37,635 nucleotides of DNA from an uncultured Acetatifactor sp. (GCA_910589655.1 CAJUTJ010000179.1:1-37635), one strand, 5' to 3'; shown: positions 6,737 through 16,889, counted from the first letter of the stretch. Numbers and translations: made by a program. The notes: generated by a model from the letters alone, not told the origin.

Positions 6737-8533
6737 TCAGCGATACAACGGGCCATATGCCGCACAGGCACGGTAATCCGCTCCCTCGCTGTCCATTCCG
6801 AAGGCATTCCATGCGGCAGGCCGGAAAATCTTTTCCTCCGGCACATTGTGCATACATACCGGGATCCGAAGCATGGAACACATGGTAATTAAATCGGCTC
6901 CGATATGGCCGTAGCTGATGGCTCCGTGATTGGCGCCCCAATGATTCATCACCTCATAAGCGGAACGGAAGGCTTCCGTTTTTCCGTCACATCTGGGCGC
7001 AAACCATGTACAGGGCCATGTGTAATCCGTCCGTTTCCAGAGCACGTCCGTCACTTCCTCCGGAAGCTTCACCGTCCAGCCCTCCGCAATCTGCATCACC
7101 GGGCCAAGACCTTTCACCAGATTTAAGCGTATCATAGTCACCGGCATCTCCGCTTCCGTCACAAAGCGGGAAGAATACCCGCCGCCTCTGAAATAACCGT
7201 AGTCGGCAGCATTCCATGTGGCAGCTTCCAGCATGGCGCGACGGTCTTCCTCCGTCACCTCATACCATGGCTTCATCACGGCTCTTCCCTCCGCATCCAC
7301 AGCCTTCCCGCTGGCGTCCAGACAGGCCGCACCGGAATTAATGAGATGGATAAAGCCGCCCGACTCCTTTGCCACCCCTTCTAATTCATAGCCCGTGGCT
7401 TTCTTTACGGCCTCCGGGCTCCAGTAAGTCCGCACATCCGCAAAAATCTGCGCCCGGTTCGTCAAAAGCTTCATAAACAGCATACCCAAGCCATTCAAAA
7501 TATCATTCTCGGTAGCAAGAATATAAGGCTCTCTGGCGCCGTTCCAGTCGAAAGAGGTATTGAGCAGCGCTTCCCCGAAATCACAGTTGGGATAAAAGTC
7601 CGTCCACTGTCTCTGTCCCTGAAATCCTGCGGCAATGGCGTTGTGCCCTGCCATTTCCTCTTCGCATCCCTTGGGAAGTCTGCGGTTTCCGTTCATCAAA
7701 TCCTTGATGATACACATCATTTTAACCACAAATTTCCAATCCTCTTCCTTCTGCTCCGGACTCTTCTGCACTTCGGGCGGATTCTTGTCGAAGCCTTCCG
7801 GACAATGCTCCTTCGTCCACCGATACGCTTTTTGGAATTCCTCTTCGTCATAGATGCCTTCACTCATACGGCGGATAATCTCCACCTCGTCCACGGATTC
7901 CACCCGCATTCCAAGGTATTCTTCCATAAATGCCGGATCCATGATGGAACCGCCGATTCCCATGCAGACAGAGCCGATCTGCAGATACGATTTTCCCCGC
8001 ATCGTTGCCACCGCCACTGCCCCACGGCCGAAGCGCAGAAGCTTTTCCTCCACATCCTCCGGAATACGGGAAGCATCCGCCTCCTGAACGTCATGGCCGT
8101 AAATGCCGAAAGCAGGCAGCCCCTTTTGGGCATGGGTGGCCAGCACACTGGCCAGATAGACGGCTCCCGGCCTCTCCGTTCCGTTGAATCCCCACACACC
8201 CTTGATGGTATTAGGCGACATATCCATGGTTTCCGCCCCGTAACACCAACAGGGCGTTACCGATAAAGTAATTGCAACCCCCTGACTTTCAAAGTAATCC
8301 GCACACAGAGCCGCCTCCGCGGCACATCCGATGGTGGTCGGGGATATTACAACTTTCACAAATTCGCCGTTGGAATAGCGAAGATTCTCCTCAAACAGGG
8401 TTTTGGCTCTCTGTGCCATATTCATGGTCTGCTCTTCCAATGAACCCCGGACATCCAGATATCCCCGTCTCCCGTCAATGATAGGCCGGATACCGATTAC
8501 CGGATATTTTCCAATCAATCTGCTCTCTGCCAT
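6737..8533 (-). CDS. fucI: L-fucose isomerase
   Basis: Converts L-fucose to L-fuculose (and D-arabinose to D-ribulose) in the cytoplasm using Mn2+. The 598-residue length matches FucI of E. coli (about 591). Family stretches are plain: GIRPIIDGRRGYLDVRGSL near the start, TPCWCYGAETMDM, GFNGTERPGAVYLA and GIYGHDVQ. The metal ligands known in the E. coli enzyme correspond to E342 (ATEND), D366 (FADVRTYW) and H536 (WGANHG), all present. The start has GGAGGG about nine bases upstream, inside the end of the aldolase gene, and the two genes are two bases apart, so they are translated together. No fuculokinase or fuculose-phosphate aldolase lies in this window, so the rest of the pathway must be elsewhere. 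Confidence 0.97.
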   Translation of the reverse strand: MAESRLIGKYPVIGIRPIIDGRRGYLDVRGSLEEQTMNMAQRAKTLFEENLRYSNGEFVKVVISPTTIGCAAEAALCADYFESQGVAITLSVTPCWCYGAETMDMSPNTIKGVWGFNGTERPGAVYLASVLATHAQKGLPAFGIYGHDVQEADASRIPEDVEEKLLRFGRGAVAVATMRGKSYLQIGSVCMGIGGSIMDPAFMEEYLGMRVESVDEVEIIRRMSEGIYDEEEFQKAYRWTKEHCPEGFDKNPPEVQKSPEQKEEDWKFVVKMMCIIKDLMNGNRRLPKGCEEEMAGHNAIAAGFQGQRQWTDFYPNCDFGEALLNTSFDWNGAREPYILATENDILNGLGMLFMKLLTNRAQIFADVRTYWSPEAVKKATGYELEGVAKESGGFIHLINSGAACLDASGKAVDAEGRAVMKPWYEVTEEDRRAMLEAATWNAADYGYFRGGGYSSRFVTEAEMPVTMIRLNLVKGLGPVMQIAEGWTVKLPEEVTDVLWKRTDYTWPCTWFAPRCDGKTEAFRSAYEVMNHWGANHGAISYGHIGADLITMCSMLRIPVCMHNVPEEKIFRPAAWNAFGMDSEGADYRACAAYGPLYR

Positions 8534-8535
8534 TT

Positions 8536-9465
8536 TTACGCTCCCTCCTTATTCAAAAAATTTTCCACGTCTTCCGACAATCTTAAAAGCTGCTCCACCT
8601 CTGCGCGCTGGGCTGAAGTAAGCGCCTGCCATGGGAGCTTTCTGCTGTGTAAGGTACACCCAAGCCCCAGCTTCTGCAGCCCGTACTTTGCATTCACGGG
8701 ATAATGACTGTTTTCTATCAGCGAGCACATGGTGAGTAAATCCGAAATTCTCTCGGCACAGTCCGATTTTTTGCTGCTATGGTCACAAAGCCATGTGTAA
8801 AGCCGTGGATGAAAGTTTGCCATGACACCGCTGTATCCTGAAGCTCCTGCCAGAAGCGACTCATACAGTGTGGCGGTATTGGCATTGTAAAGCTTCATCT
8901 CGCTTCCTTTGATGATGCTAAGCTTCTCTCGGATATTCTCTATGTCGCAGCTGGTATCCTTGAGAAAATGAAAACGCCCGCTCTCCGCACAAAACCTGAC
9001 CACGCTGCCGCTCAAGATTCTCTTGTAGGGATATGGACATTCATAAAATCCCAGCGGAAGCGTTTCCGGCAGTTTGTCCATTATGCTTTCCAACCGCCCC
9101 AGCAGCACGTCATCGGACTCTTCCTCCCCTGCCAGCCGGTTGGAAATTAATATCAACGCATCCACACCCGTATCGGCCATGCGCTTCAATTCTTCCGTCT
9201 GATCCGCCACGGCATCGGAAATATGCCCCGAGGCAATCACCGGCCTGCCCTTTGCGGCCTTTTTGACAAATGCCGCAATCTTGAGACGTTCTTCCAGCGA
9301 CAGGGAAAAGACTTCGCTGGACTGGCACACCGCAAACAGCCCGGAACAGCCGTTTTCAAAATACCAATCCGTCAGCCTTTCCAACGCCGCATAGTCCACG
9401 TCATTATTTTCGGTAAACGGAGTCAGCATTACCGGCCAGACTCCGTCTGGAAACACATTCTTCAT
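8536..9465 (-). CDS. DapA/NanA superfamily aldolase (dihydrodipicolinate synthase family)
   Basis: A class I aldolase or synthase of the DHDPS / N-acetylneuraminate lyase superfamily, which forms a Schiff base with pyruvate or a 2-keto acid. The Schiff-base lysine is K169 (FLKDTS) and the tyrosine is Y141 (GFYECPYPYKR). Where DapA has GTTGE, this protein has QSSE with S49-S50, so it is probably not the lysine-pathway enzyme. Length 309 is normal. The start at 9465 is chosen because GGAGG lies five bases upstream; the ATG at 9477 overlaps that site. Coupling to fucI and nearness to a sialidase-like gene suggest cleavage of a 2-keto-3-deoxy sugar acid, such as a sialic acid, Kdo or Dha. That substrate is inference. 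Confidence 0.85.
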   Translation of the reverse strand: MKNVFPDGVWPVMLTPFTENNDVDYAALERLTDWYFENGCSGLFAVCQSSEVFSLSLEERLKIAAFVKKAAKGRPVIASGHISDAVADQTEELKRMADTGVDALILISNRLAGEEESDDVLLGRLESIMDKLPETLPLGFYECPYPYKRILSGSVVRFCAESGRFHFLKDTSCDIENIREKLSIIKGSEMKLYNANTATLYESLLAGASGYSGVMANFHPRLYTWLCDHSSKKSDCAERISDLLTMCSLIENSHYPVNAKYGLQKLGLGCTLHSRKLPWQALTSAQRAEVEQLLRLSEDVENFLNKEGA

Positions 9466-9478
9466 TCTTTCCTCCATT

Positions 9479-9554
9479 CCGAAGCGTTTTACGCTGAGGA
9501 GGCGAGCAAAATATCAGATTTCGCTCTGCCATCATGGAATTTGTGACGCTTCGG
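9479..9554 (-). promoter_or_regulatory. Long hairpin leader ending at the aldolase ribosome-binding site
   Basis: CCGAAGCG at 9479-9486 and CGCTTCGG at 9547-9554 form the outer stem of a leader on the minus strand. Inside are GAGCGAAAT paired with ATTTTGCTC (one mismatch) and AGCGT paired with ACGCT. The outer stem is followed at once by AATGGAGG and the start at 9465. This resembles the shorter hairpin leaders at 24300, 27368 and 35950. Confidence 0.5.
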
Positions 9555-9593
9555 CACAAATTATTGGTTGATAAAATTGCTATCAGGCAATTT

Positions 9594-9680
9594 TTTCAAC
9601 CTTATACCTCCCTGTGCGCTTAAAGAGGGGGGTTTACACACCCTCTTGCGTACATACCAATCAATAGTTGAATACGCATT
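9594..9680 (-). repeat. Dispersed GAGGG hairpin repeat (leader type, copy A)
   Basis: On the plus strand: TTATACCTCCCTGTGCGCTT, then AAAGAGGGGGG-TTTACACACC-CTCTT, then TACATACCAATCAATAGTT. The same series of blocks occurs at 34759-34826 and, less well kept, at 33371-33415. The hairpin core matches the tandem units at 2871. In the copy at 34759 the GGGAGGTATAAG block supplies the ribosome-binding site of the degV gene. Here no gene starts directly after it, so it may be a remnant. Confidence 0.6.
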
Positions 9681-9681
9681 T

Positions 9682-12600
9682 TTATTCAACCTTCCAGACA
9701 TGTAAGTCCTTTCCCTTACCAAATCGTTCTATCAGCTCCGGCGCCTCAAACAGTCCGTATGGCTCCACCTGATAGTCCGGCTCAAATAGCTCACCCGTGG
9801 TTCGAAATACGGCATCGTTTGTGACATCCGGCTTTCCTCCCTTGAAATGAAAGGGCCCGAACAGATTTCTCAGCGAACCTTGCAGTTCGATTTCTATCTC
9901 GTTATCTCCTTCACGGAGCAGTTCCGTGATATCTACGTCGGCCAGCGTGGGCCAAGGCACTTCACAGGGAACCTGATTCACGTATACTGTCGCACAGGTC
10001 CCACGGTATTCCCCGATGCGCAGCAGAATCCGGCTTTCCGGAATTGATTTTTCCCCGCTGTCCCAAGGTAGCAAATACCGATAAACCACACTGTCCCCGT
10101 AGTGGAAAAGGCCTTGCTCCGTCCAGCTTCCCGCTTTCAGCTTACGGGGAGGAGCCGTTATCCGTCTGCTCCCGTCCACTCCGAACTCACCGCACAGATA
10201 ACAGTTTTCCAGCTCCGATGCATTGGTGTACGGCGTTTTCAGCAAAAGCGTATTGAGTCCGGTCTTCATACCGGTAAGGGCGATACATTCTATATCCTTG
10301 TCAAAAAGGAATCCGTCCGCCTTTCCTTCCGCTTTTATTTCATTTAATAATATTTCAAACCGCTCCGGATGCTCTATGGCAAGCCATATTTTTCCCATGG
10401 GCAGTTCCGCTGCTTCAAAGGTAAATTTCAGAGAAACCTCCTCCCCGTCCTTAGGGTGGGGGATGTGTACCCAGCGGTAGCGCTGTTCCATCCCGTTTGC
10501 CGCAACGGACCGCATTCCCAGCTCCTTACGGATGGCCTCTTGTGCTTCCCACACCGGAAGAGGTCCTGACCATTTCCCTTTTAAAGCATAGCGGCAGCTA
10601 TCCAGAGTCAGCGTATTCCTGCCCTTGCATGAAATTTCCGTCTCCCAAGGCAGCTGACGAATTACCCGCTCCTTTGGCAGATCCGGTATTCGTTGCCGGA
10701 GTATCCCCGTTTCCCGTTTATATAGGCCGGATAGCTCCGAAGCTCCCGGAAAAACACCTGCCGTTTTCTCATTACCGGCTTCTCCGGAAATATAAAAGAG
10801 TTTCGAGTCCTGTGCCCCAAGCGCCGTATAGAAAGAAGTTATGGAACAATTCCCCGTCCCGGCCGTTCTGCTCTCCTTCTCCCGCATACTGCCGTCCAGA
10901 GGATTCCACTCCTCCACCCCACACCTTTGGGGCACCGTAATTACCAATCGGCATGATTCTTCTGTGTCACAGTTGACCACAAAAAGCAGCTGCCCCATGG
11001 GCAGATATTTCTGCAAAGCAATGCATTTGCACTCTTCCTCCCCTTGGGCATTTTGTATGTACAGCGTCCTCACTCCTGCCTTCTCCAGTTCTCCCAGCAA
11101 TTCCTCCGTGTTTGCTACGCTGACACAATTGGGAGAAGAGAGAAGCTTTTCGGGCAGATCACTTTGCTGTCCTTCAATTTCCGTGAAACAGGGCTGCATC
11201 ACAAACAGCCGTCCGCCATGCCCTGCAAACTCCGCCAGAAGCTGACACGTGCCGGACAGCATGGTTTGAATAGGCGGAATCACGACTGTCGTATACCGCA
11301 TTTCTCCGACCCTAAGGGTTTCTCCCTCCACCGCTCCGTACTTTGACAGCAATATCTCGTCTCCCAGATCCGGATCAAGATGACGGCGGCAAAGTGTCTC
11401 CAGCAAGGAATTTAAAGCATTTCCTATTTCATTTATCTTGGGCACATCTCTCTCAAACCTGCGCACCGGATTTCCGTAGGGGCTGGCTCCCAACAGGCTC
11501 CATGCCGTTGCGGCCGGATGAAGCACCAATATCCGCTGCCCCGGATTTCCCTCCTCCAGCGCAGCGCCCAGACGGGCAAAATAGTCCTCTACAATATGTG
11601 CTTTTTCCCACCATGGTATATTGTAGCCGAAGCCGGGAGGGCAGTCTCTCTTTCTGCAGCCTGCCAAGGAGTAGTAGGCCAGATGCTGGCATCTTCTGTT
11701 AACGCCCAGCGCATACTGCCAGTCGCCGATTCTCCGCTGTCCCTCAAAGGTAAAATCCCATCCGGTGACCCCGTAGGTCTCCGACAGCACTGTTCTCCGC
11801 CCCAGCTGATGTGCCACGCTTGTGCACTGCTTGACCGTGAGATATTCCTCTGTCTTCTCCTGTAAAATGTCAATGCCCGGAATGTCCTCATATTCATACA
11901 AGGGCATCACCGCGCCGCTGACGCGGGTGGAAAGCCCCAGCTTATCCTCCTGCAGAAAATGCCCTGTCATTGCCAAACGGTGCTCTTTGCACCACCTGCC
12001 GATGGTTCCCGCATATGTCTCGCTGTAGCGCAAAGTGATAATATGCCAATAGTCGTGCCGGATTTTCCTGCTATGTTTTCCCTCGAAATAGAAATATGGA
12101 AGCAGTTCAACGGGATCATACCCTTTTTTCTCCCGAAAATAATCTTCCAGTCCATATGTCCACGGAATCCAGCTTCTGTCCGTTCCGAAAGCAGAATGAG
12201 TATCCGCAAGGCTGGGCTCGTCCGTAAACACACCGGGAATGGTCTTTCCGAATTCCTCACCGAAACGCCGGAAATACTTTTCATGGGTGAGCTTAATAAA
12301 CCGTTCCACCGTATCCGGATTCAGATTGTCCGGCGGCGTCTCTCCGTTAAACCATTGGCTTCCCGCACTGACCGATACCCGGAATACCAAATATACCTCT
12401 TCCGCATCCGGAGGAAGGTTCCCCCATCCGCCGTCCTCTTCCATGATGAAATCTTTTTCCCGATGACCCGCTTCTTCTCGTGAAAGGCGTTTCAGGCGAT
12501 ACAGCCGATCTCACTTTACCACGGCGGCAAAGAGAGCCGTCATACCCTTCTCCTGCCAAATCCTGTCGTGAACCTCCCTGCATACCTGCAATGTCAGACC

Positions 12601-12939
12601 TTTGAGCCGATACTCGTCCCCGCCTGCGGGCACGCTGCCGCCCCCATGTCCCGAGGGCCATCTGTCCTCATCATAGATCCATGCATGCATCCCCAGCTTC
12701 TTAGCCTCGTCCACCGCGGCATCCACACAGGCAAACCATTTTTCCCCCAGATATTCCGTCTCCAAGCCTTCCCGGGAATGCATAAAGAAGCCCCCGATGC
12801 CCTGTCTGTGAAACTGTCTGATCTGTTCTCTGATTTCTTCCGGTTCCAGACTGCCGTTCCACGCCCAGAAAGGAATTCCTCTATACTTGGATGGGGGATT
12901 TTTAAATGTTTCCCGCAGCTCTTCCAAAGTTTTCTTCAT
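9682..12939 (-). pseudogene. GH106-like glycoside hydrolase interrupted by one in-frame TGA
   Basis: A very large glycosidase related to the alpha-L-rhamnosidase family GH106. The N-terminus has the family signature: PFWAWNG at residues 23-29, GIGGFFMHSREGL at 47-59, then WIYDEDRWPSG at 87-97. The C-terminus has a sugar-binding jelly-roll look (VDITELLREGDNEIEIEL). The frame is open over 1085 codon positions except for a TGA at 12511-12513, after residue 142 (FAAVVK). The following 22 codons (DRLYRLKRLSREEAGHREKD onward) continue in the same frame, with family-like sequence on both sides. No ribosome-binding site precedes the next ATG at 12444, so an independent second gene is unlikely. The ATG overlaps the stop codon of the upstream gene (TAATG). 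A Gly or Arg codon changed to TGA, or a sequence error, would explain it. Confidence 0.8.
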
Positions 12940-13985
12940 TAATCTTCCTCTATGTCAAAACTTACATACACAATTTTCTCTCGTTTCCATGTATAAGTAA
13001 TCATTACTTTATTCTTATCATTACAGATAACTGCCGGATAACAGTAATCCCCTCTTTGATCCTCCAACACTTTAATGATTCGGAAAGTCTCCCCGTTGTC
13101 CTCGGACAGAGCCACTGCAAGAGGGGTTCTGGGTCCTTTGTAATAGCCGGGCAGGTTCTCCCTCGGATTATACACTAAAATCAATCTGCCGTCCCCAAGC
13201 TTCACAAGATCTATTCCGCTGTTATTATTCGGAAGCCCCGTATCATATGCCAGACTCCATGTCTTTCCTCCGTCAAGGGAGTCGCTGCGGAAAATTCTGG
13301 AGCTGCTGCTTCTGCACAGCATATGGACATTATGCTGCGCGTCCTCCCAGAGAGCAGGCTGGATAATGCCCTTACCATAAATATAATGCTTATTATATGG
13401 TCTGTCTATCATTTGCACGTTATGGACGCCTTTCTCCGTAATCGCCACACGCCGGAGAGGAATCAGCCCGCTCATCGTCCATGAGCGGCAATCGTCCTTT
13501 GAGATATCCACAAAGGCATCCCATAATTCACCCTCCAGAGATGCCGGCGCCAGAACCGTACCGTCACTGAGGCGGATGGGCTTGTTTTTCACAGGCCCCC
13601 TTCCCCCTTGCCCCTCTTCCGTAAGCGCCTGCGGAGCGGAAAAGCTTCTTCCTTCGTCCTTGCTCTCCATATAGTAAGTCACCCATTCCGGAATCGTTTT
13701 TCCCACTTTGTAAAACAACAGAATCGTGCCGTCCTCCCGCCGGAACAAAACGGGGTTCCACATAGCGATTCCCCGCCGGGACGCCACTCTCACCGGCTGC
13801 TCCCAGACACCGTTTACCCGGAGAGCCGTCCATATATCCACATCCGGATTTTTCTCCCAGGAACCGCCGAACCAAGCTGCCAGTATACTGCCGTCATGAA
13901 GCTCCAAAAGCGTGGAGGCATGGGCGCTGTCAAAGGGTTTCTCGTCATCCGTTATAAATTCCTGAACATAATTTGTAATTTTCAT
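12939..13985 (-). CDS. Sialidase-like (BNR-repeat, six-bladed propeller) glycosidase
   Basis: A 348-residue protein of the exo-alpha-sialidase / BNR superfamily. The family pattern HASTLLELHDGSILAAWFGG is near residues 23-42. The Asp-box-like turns SKDEGRSF, SLDGGKTW and SEDNGETF are spaced along the chain, and TYTWKREKIVYVSF lies near the end. No signal peptide is visible, so it probably acts inside the cell on imported oligosaccharides. The start at 13985 follows an AAAGGT site by nine bases. Its stop overlaps the ATG of the GH106-like gene. The true substrate is uncertain: families of this fold act on sialic acids, on Dha in rhamnogalacturonan II, or as lyases. Confidence 0.82.
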   Translation of the reverse strand: MKITNYVQEFITDDEKPFDSAHASTLLELHDGSILAAWFGGSWEKNPDVDIWTALRVNGVWEQPVRVASRRGIAMWNPVLFRREDGTILLFYKVGKTIPEWVTYYMESKDEGRSFSAPQALTEEGQGGRGPVKNKPIRLSDGTVLAPASLEGELWDAFVDISKDDCRSWTMSGLIPLRRVAITEKGVHNVQMIDRPYNKHYIYGKGIIQPALWEDAQHNVHMLCRSSSSRIFRSDSLDGGKTWSLAYDTGLPNNNSGIDLVKLGDGRLILVYNPRENLPGYYKGPRTPLAVALSEDNGETFRIIKVLEDQRGDYCYPAVICNDKNKVMITYTWKREKIVYVSFDIEED

Positions 13986-14134
13986 TCGAAAGTACCTTTC
14001 TTCCTGTCTTCCGCACATGCCCGTATCGTCTGCAAACATTTTCCGGAGAATACCGTTATCCCATTCTGCCGTATCATATTTTACCGCAAACCGGCCTGTG
14101 CACTGCCGTATTTCCGGCCCGCAAGTTTTATCAA

Positions 14135-14165
14135 GGCGGACAGGGATTTCATATCCCCGTCCGCC
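14135..14165 (-). terminator. Intercistronic hairpin after the binding-protein gene
   Basis: GGCGGAC at 14135-14141 and GTCCGCC at 14159-14165, with inner GGGAT/ATCCC pairing. It lies 31 bases past the solute-binding protein's stop and lacks a clear T-run on the minus strand. Such hairpins after binding-protein genes commonly stabilise that part of the message and lower downstream expression; this use is inferred here. Confidence 0.6.
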
Positions 14166-14196
14166 CCTCTCATTCGCCACATTGCAGTGTTTGTTT

Positions 14197-15897
14197 TTAT
14201 TGAAGCGCCGCTGCCGCGCGAGCCTCCGCATCATTCCAAATCTGCTCCAGCTCTCTTACGCCCTTTTCCTCGGCCTTTTGGATGAGTTTGTCCCAATCGG
14301 CAATATCGGCGTTGCCCATAATGTACTTATCATACTCCTGTGCAAAGAAGGTATCCAGATCCGTGGTAATCTCCGATATACGCTCTGATTCCTCTGCGGT
14401 AAAGGAGGGACTCATATGAGGCTGTACATAAGCCTCATCCGCCGCAATGATCTCCCAGTATTCGTCGGAAACTTCCGTCCAGCTTCCCGTAATCTTCTGA
14501 ATCTCAAATTGGGTCTTGGTATTGCATGCCCAGAGACACCAGTCAAGCTTTGTGATTCCCAAGTTGGAATAAGCCGCATAATAATCGGAAGGAGACGCAT
14601 CTTTAAACTGCATGATATATTCCGGAATAAACTCGGGTTCCCCTTCCGCATTGTATTGGAAAGATAAACCTTCCACGCCATAATTGGTTATATCGGAACC
14701 TTCCTGAGAATACATCCAGTCAATAAACTTGATAAGCTCTTCTTTATTTTCTGCCTTGGCATTTACCGCAAAGAGCTTACCGAAGGTGGTTCCGAAGGCA
14801 ACCGCTCTTCTCTGCCCAAAGCTGTTTTCAGGAATGGGAATTACCTGAAAAGTGGCATTTTCCAGCCCTTCAATTTTCCGCAGCTCGTTGGTGTAGTTCT
14901 GTCCGAAACCGCTGTTGTCAAGGAAGAAGAAAGACTTGCCGCTGGAAGCGTTGGTGGCCATTGAGTTGGCATCCGTTGTAGCATACTCGGGATCCAGAAC
15001 CCCCATTTCATACGCTTTATTCAGATAAGTCAAAACGGCCTTAAACTCTTCGGCTGCAGGACCATAGACATACTGTCCCTTATCCGCATCCCAGTACATT
15101 CCCTGACCGCGGCCGTTGTCGCCATGTCCGCAGCCCAGCATATATGCCGTAGTTTTAAGCAGCTGGCCGGTTCCCTGTCTACATGCCCAAGGAATGCTGT
15201 CGGGATAAATCTCTTTTAATTTTGCAAGGGCTTCCAACAGCTCGTCAAACGTATTGGGGATGGGAATGTTATTCTCCTCCAGCAGATCCGTGCGGATAAC
15301 GGGGCCTGTGCCGTTGGCTGTCTCCTCACGGGCGATTCCCGGAAATACATACATTTCTCCGTCCACCATATACCGCTGCATCTCAGGGTACTGCTGCCAG
15401 AATTTATAGAAATTAGGCATGGTTTCTTCATTGATATACTGGCTCAAGGGCTCGAAAATACCCTCGTCGGCATAGTCCGTAATATCCGTGTAGCTGCGCA
15501 GATACACAATATCCGGGAAATTATTGGTAGAAAGCGCAATATTTTTCTTGTCGTCATAGCTGCTCTGAGGTACGATTTCAAGCTTTATCCGCACATTGGT
15601 CTTATTAAATATTTCATCATGTGCCGGAGTATCATTTGCCAAAGGCTGATTCGCGTTATCCATCAGCATAATGCGTACCTCAATGGGTGTCTCGCTGACC
15701 CATGAGGGGTGTTCATTCTCTTGGGGAGTCTGCTCCGAACCGACACTGCTGTCCGCAACAGAGGAACCCGGCTGTGAGGATGCTTCCCCGGAAGATGTGT
15801 TTCCTTGTTCTCCTGATGCACATCCCGCCAAAAGGGATGCGCTCATTGCCGCAACCGCCAGCAATGCAGTCGCCTTTTTCAGTAATGACTTTTTCAT
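14197..15897 (-). CDS. Lipoprotein solute-binding protein of a sugar ABC transporter (LipO/YtcQ type)
   Basis: The substrate-capturing lipoprotein of an importer for oligosaccharides. It has a lipoprotein signal peptide (KKATALLAVAAMSASLLAGC) with the lipid-carrying cysteine at residue 26, then a Ser/Gln-rich linker to about residue 65. The mature part is a long family-1-like binding protein. Total length of 566 residues fits the large LipO/YtcQ group that partners LplB and YtcP permeases. The gene lies 26 bases after ytcP on the same strand, with GGAGAGG near the start. Its gene order (lplB, ytcP, lipO) is the standard one. An intercistronic hairpin follows it. The ligand is unknown, but the neighbours suggest a fucose- or rhamnose-containing glycan fragment. 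Confidence 0.92.
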   Translation of the reverse strand: MKKSLLKKATALLAVAAMSASLLAGCASGEQGNTSSGEASSQPGSSVADSSVGSEQTPQENEHPSWVSETPIEVRIMLMDNANQPLANDTPAHDEIFNKTNVRIKLEIVPQSSYDDKKNIALSTNNFPDIVYLRSYTDITDYADEGIFEPLSQYINEETMPNFYKFWQQYPEMQRYMVDGEMYVFPGIAREETANGTGPVIRTDLLEENNIPIPNTFDELLEALAKLKEIYPDSIPWACRQGTGQLLKTTAYMLGCGHGDNGRGQGMYWDADKGQYVYGPAAEEFKAVLTYLNKAYEMGVLDPEYATTDANSMATNASSGKSFFFLDNSGFGQNYTNELRKIEGLENATFQVIPIPENSFGQRRAVAFGTTFGKLFAVNAKAENKEELIKFIDWMYSQEGSDITNYGVEGLSFQYNAEGEPEFIPEYIMQFKDASPSDYYAAYSNLGITKLDWCLWACNTKTQFEIQKITGSWTEVSDEYWEIIAADEAYVQPHMSPSFTAEESERISEITTDLDTFFAQEYDKYIMGNADIADWDKLIQKAEEKGVRELEQIWNDAEARAAAALQ

Positions 15898-15923
15898 GTA
15901 ACCTCTCCTTTTCTTTGGTCTTT

Positions 15924-16820
15924 TTATCCCTTAACTGCTCCTACCATAACCCCTTTTGTAAAATACTTCTGTAAAAGAGGATATACCAGCAGAATCGGTA
16001 CAATGGAAATAATAATAACTGCATATTTGTAGTTGGTGGCAATCACGTTGACGGTTCCGGCAATCTCTCCCGCCATATCTCCCTGAACGACAATATCACG
16101 CATCAGAACCTGCACCGGATATTTCTCCTGATCGTTGAGGTATATCATTGCCGGAAAATAGCTGTTCCAGTGGTGTACCGCATAAAACAATGTCATTGTC
16201 GCCAAAATAGGTTTGGACAGCGGCAGCACAATTTTCGTAAAACTGGTAATATCGTTTGCTCCGTCCAGATACGCCGATTCCACCAGCGAATCAGGTATGG
16301 CCTGAAACGAGGTCCGCATTACCACCATATTGTAGGTGCTGATGGCAGGCGGTAAAACAATGGCCCACATAGTATTAATCAATTTCAGATTATTAATTAC
16401 CAGATACGTAGGAATCAATCCGCCATTTACAAACATGGTAATCATAATCAACACCGTAAAAACGGAACGCCCGTAAAAGTCCTTCCGGGATAGGGGATAC
16501 GCACACAGGGAAGTGCACACCAGACAGATTAGCGTTCCCAGACCCGTATACAGCAGCGTGTTCCGGTATCCGGTCCATATCCTCGCATTTGCGAAAACCG
16601 CCTTGTATGCGTCAAAGTTGATACCCCGGGGAATAAAATTAACCATCCCCTGATTGATAAACTGTGACGAACTGATGGAAACAATAAATACATAATACAT
16701 TGGGTAAAACATGATGAATCCCACAACTGCCAGCAGCAGGTAATTCATCAGGTCAAACATTTTGCTGCCCATGCCTTGGGGCTTTTTGCTTTTTATCCTT
16801 TTTGCCATATTAATAACCAT
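15924..16820 (-). CDS. Carbohydrate ABC transporter permease (YtcP/MalG type)
   Basis: One of two inner-membrane subunits of the sugar importer. It has 298 residues and six predicted helices, the first at about residues 27-47 (YLLLAVVGFIMFYPMYYVF). The ATPase-docking EAA loop is ESAYLDGANDITSFTKIVLP, with the family spacing before the last two helices. The C-terminus (LLQKYFTKGVMVGAVKG) is characteristic of YtcP-like proteins. The start at 16820 follows GGAAAGG; a second ATG 12 bases on is possible. Between it and the first permease lies an unusual polypurine repeat of about 400 bases, so the two permease genes are not closely coupled as they usually are. No ATPase gene is in the cluster; such systems share one encoded elsewhere. 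Confidence 0.93.
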   Translation of the reverse strand: MVINMAKRIKSKKPQGMGSKMFDLMNYLLLAVVGFIMFYPMYYVFIVSISSSQFINQGMVNFIPRGINFDAYKAVFANARIWTGYRNTLLYTGLGTLICLVCTSLCAYPLSRKDFYGRSVFTVLIMITMFVNGGLIPTYLVINNLKLINTMWAIVLPPAISTYNMVVMRTSFQAIPDSLVESAYLDGANDITSFTKIVLPLSKPILATMTLFYAVHHWNSYFPAMIYLNDQEKYPVQVLMRDIVVQGDMAGEIAGTVNVIATNYKYAVIIISIVPILLVYPLLQKYFTKGVMVGAVKG

Positions 16821-16889
16821 GCCTTTCCGTAACCTGCAAACTTTTGACTCTTTTCTCTATATTTCTTTACTCTGCATCTCTTTTTTCAG

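Noticed and set aside
7643..8266. Open frame of 207 codons antisense to fucI
   Set aside because: It lies wholly inside a well-matched fucI gene on the other strand, has no family resemblance and no start signal.
10497..11865. Several overlapping plus-strand open frames over the GH106-like gene
   Set aside because: All are shadows of the minus-strand reading frame, rich in Pro, Ser and Arg, without start signals.
12511..12513. TGA as a selenocysteine codon
   Set aside because: No selenocysteine insertion hairpin is evident after it, and this enzyme family has no known selenocysteine at this place.
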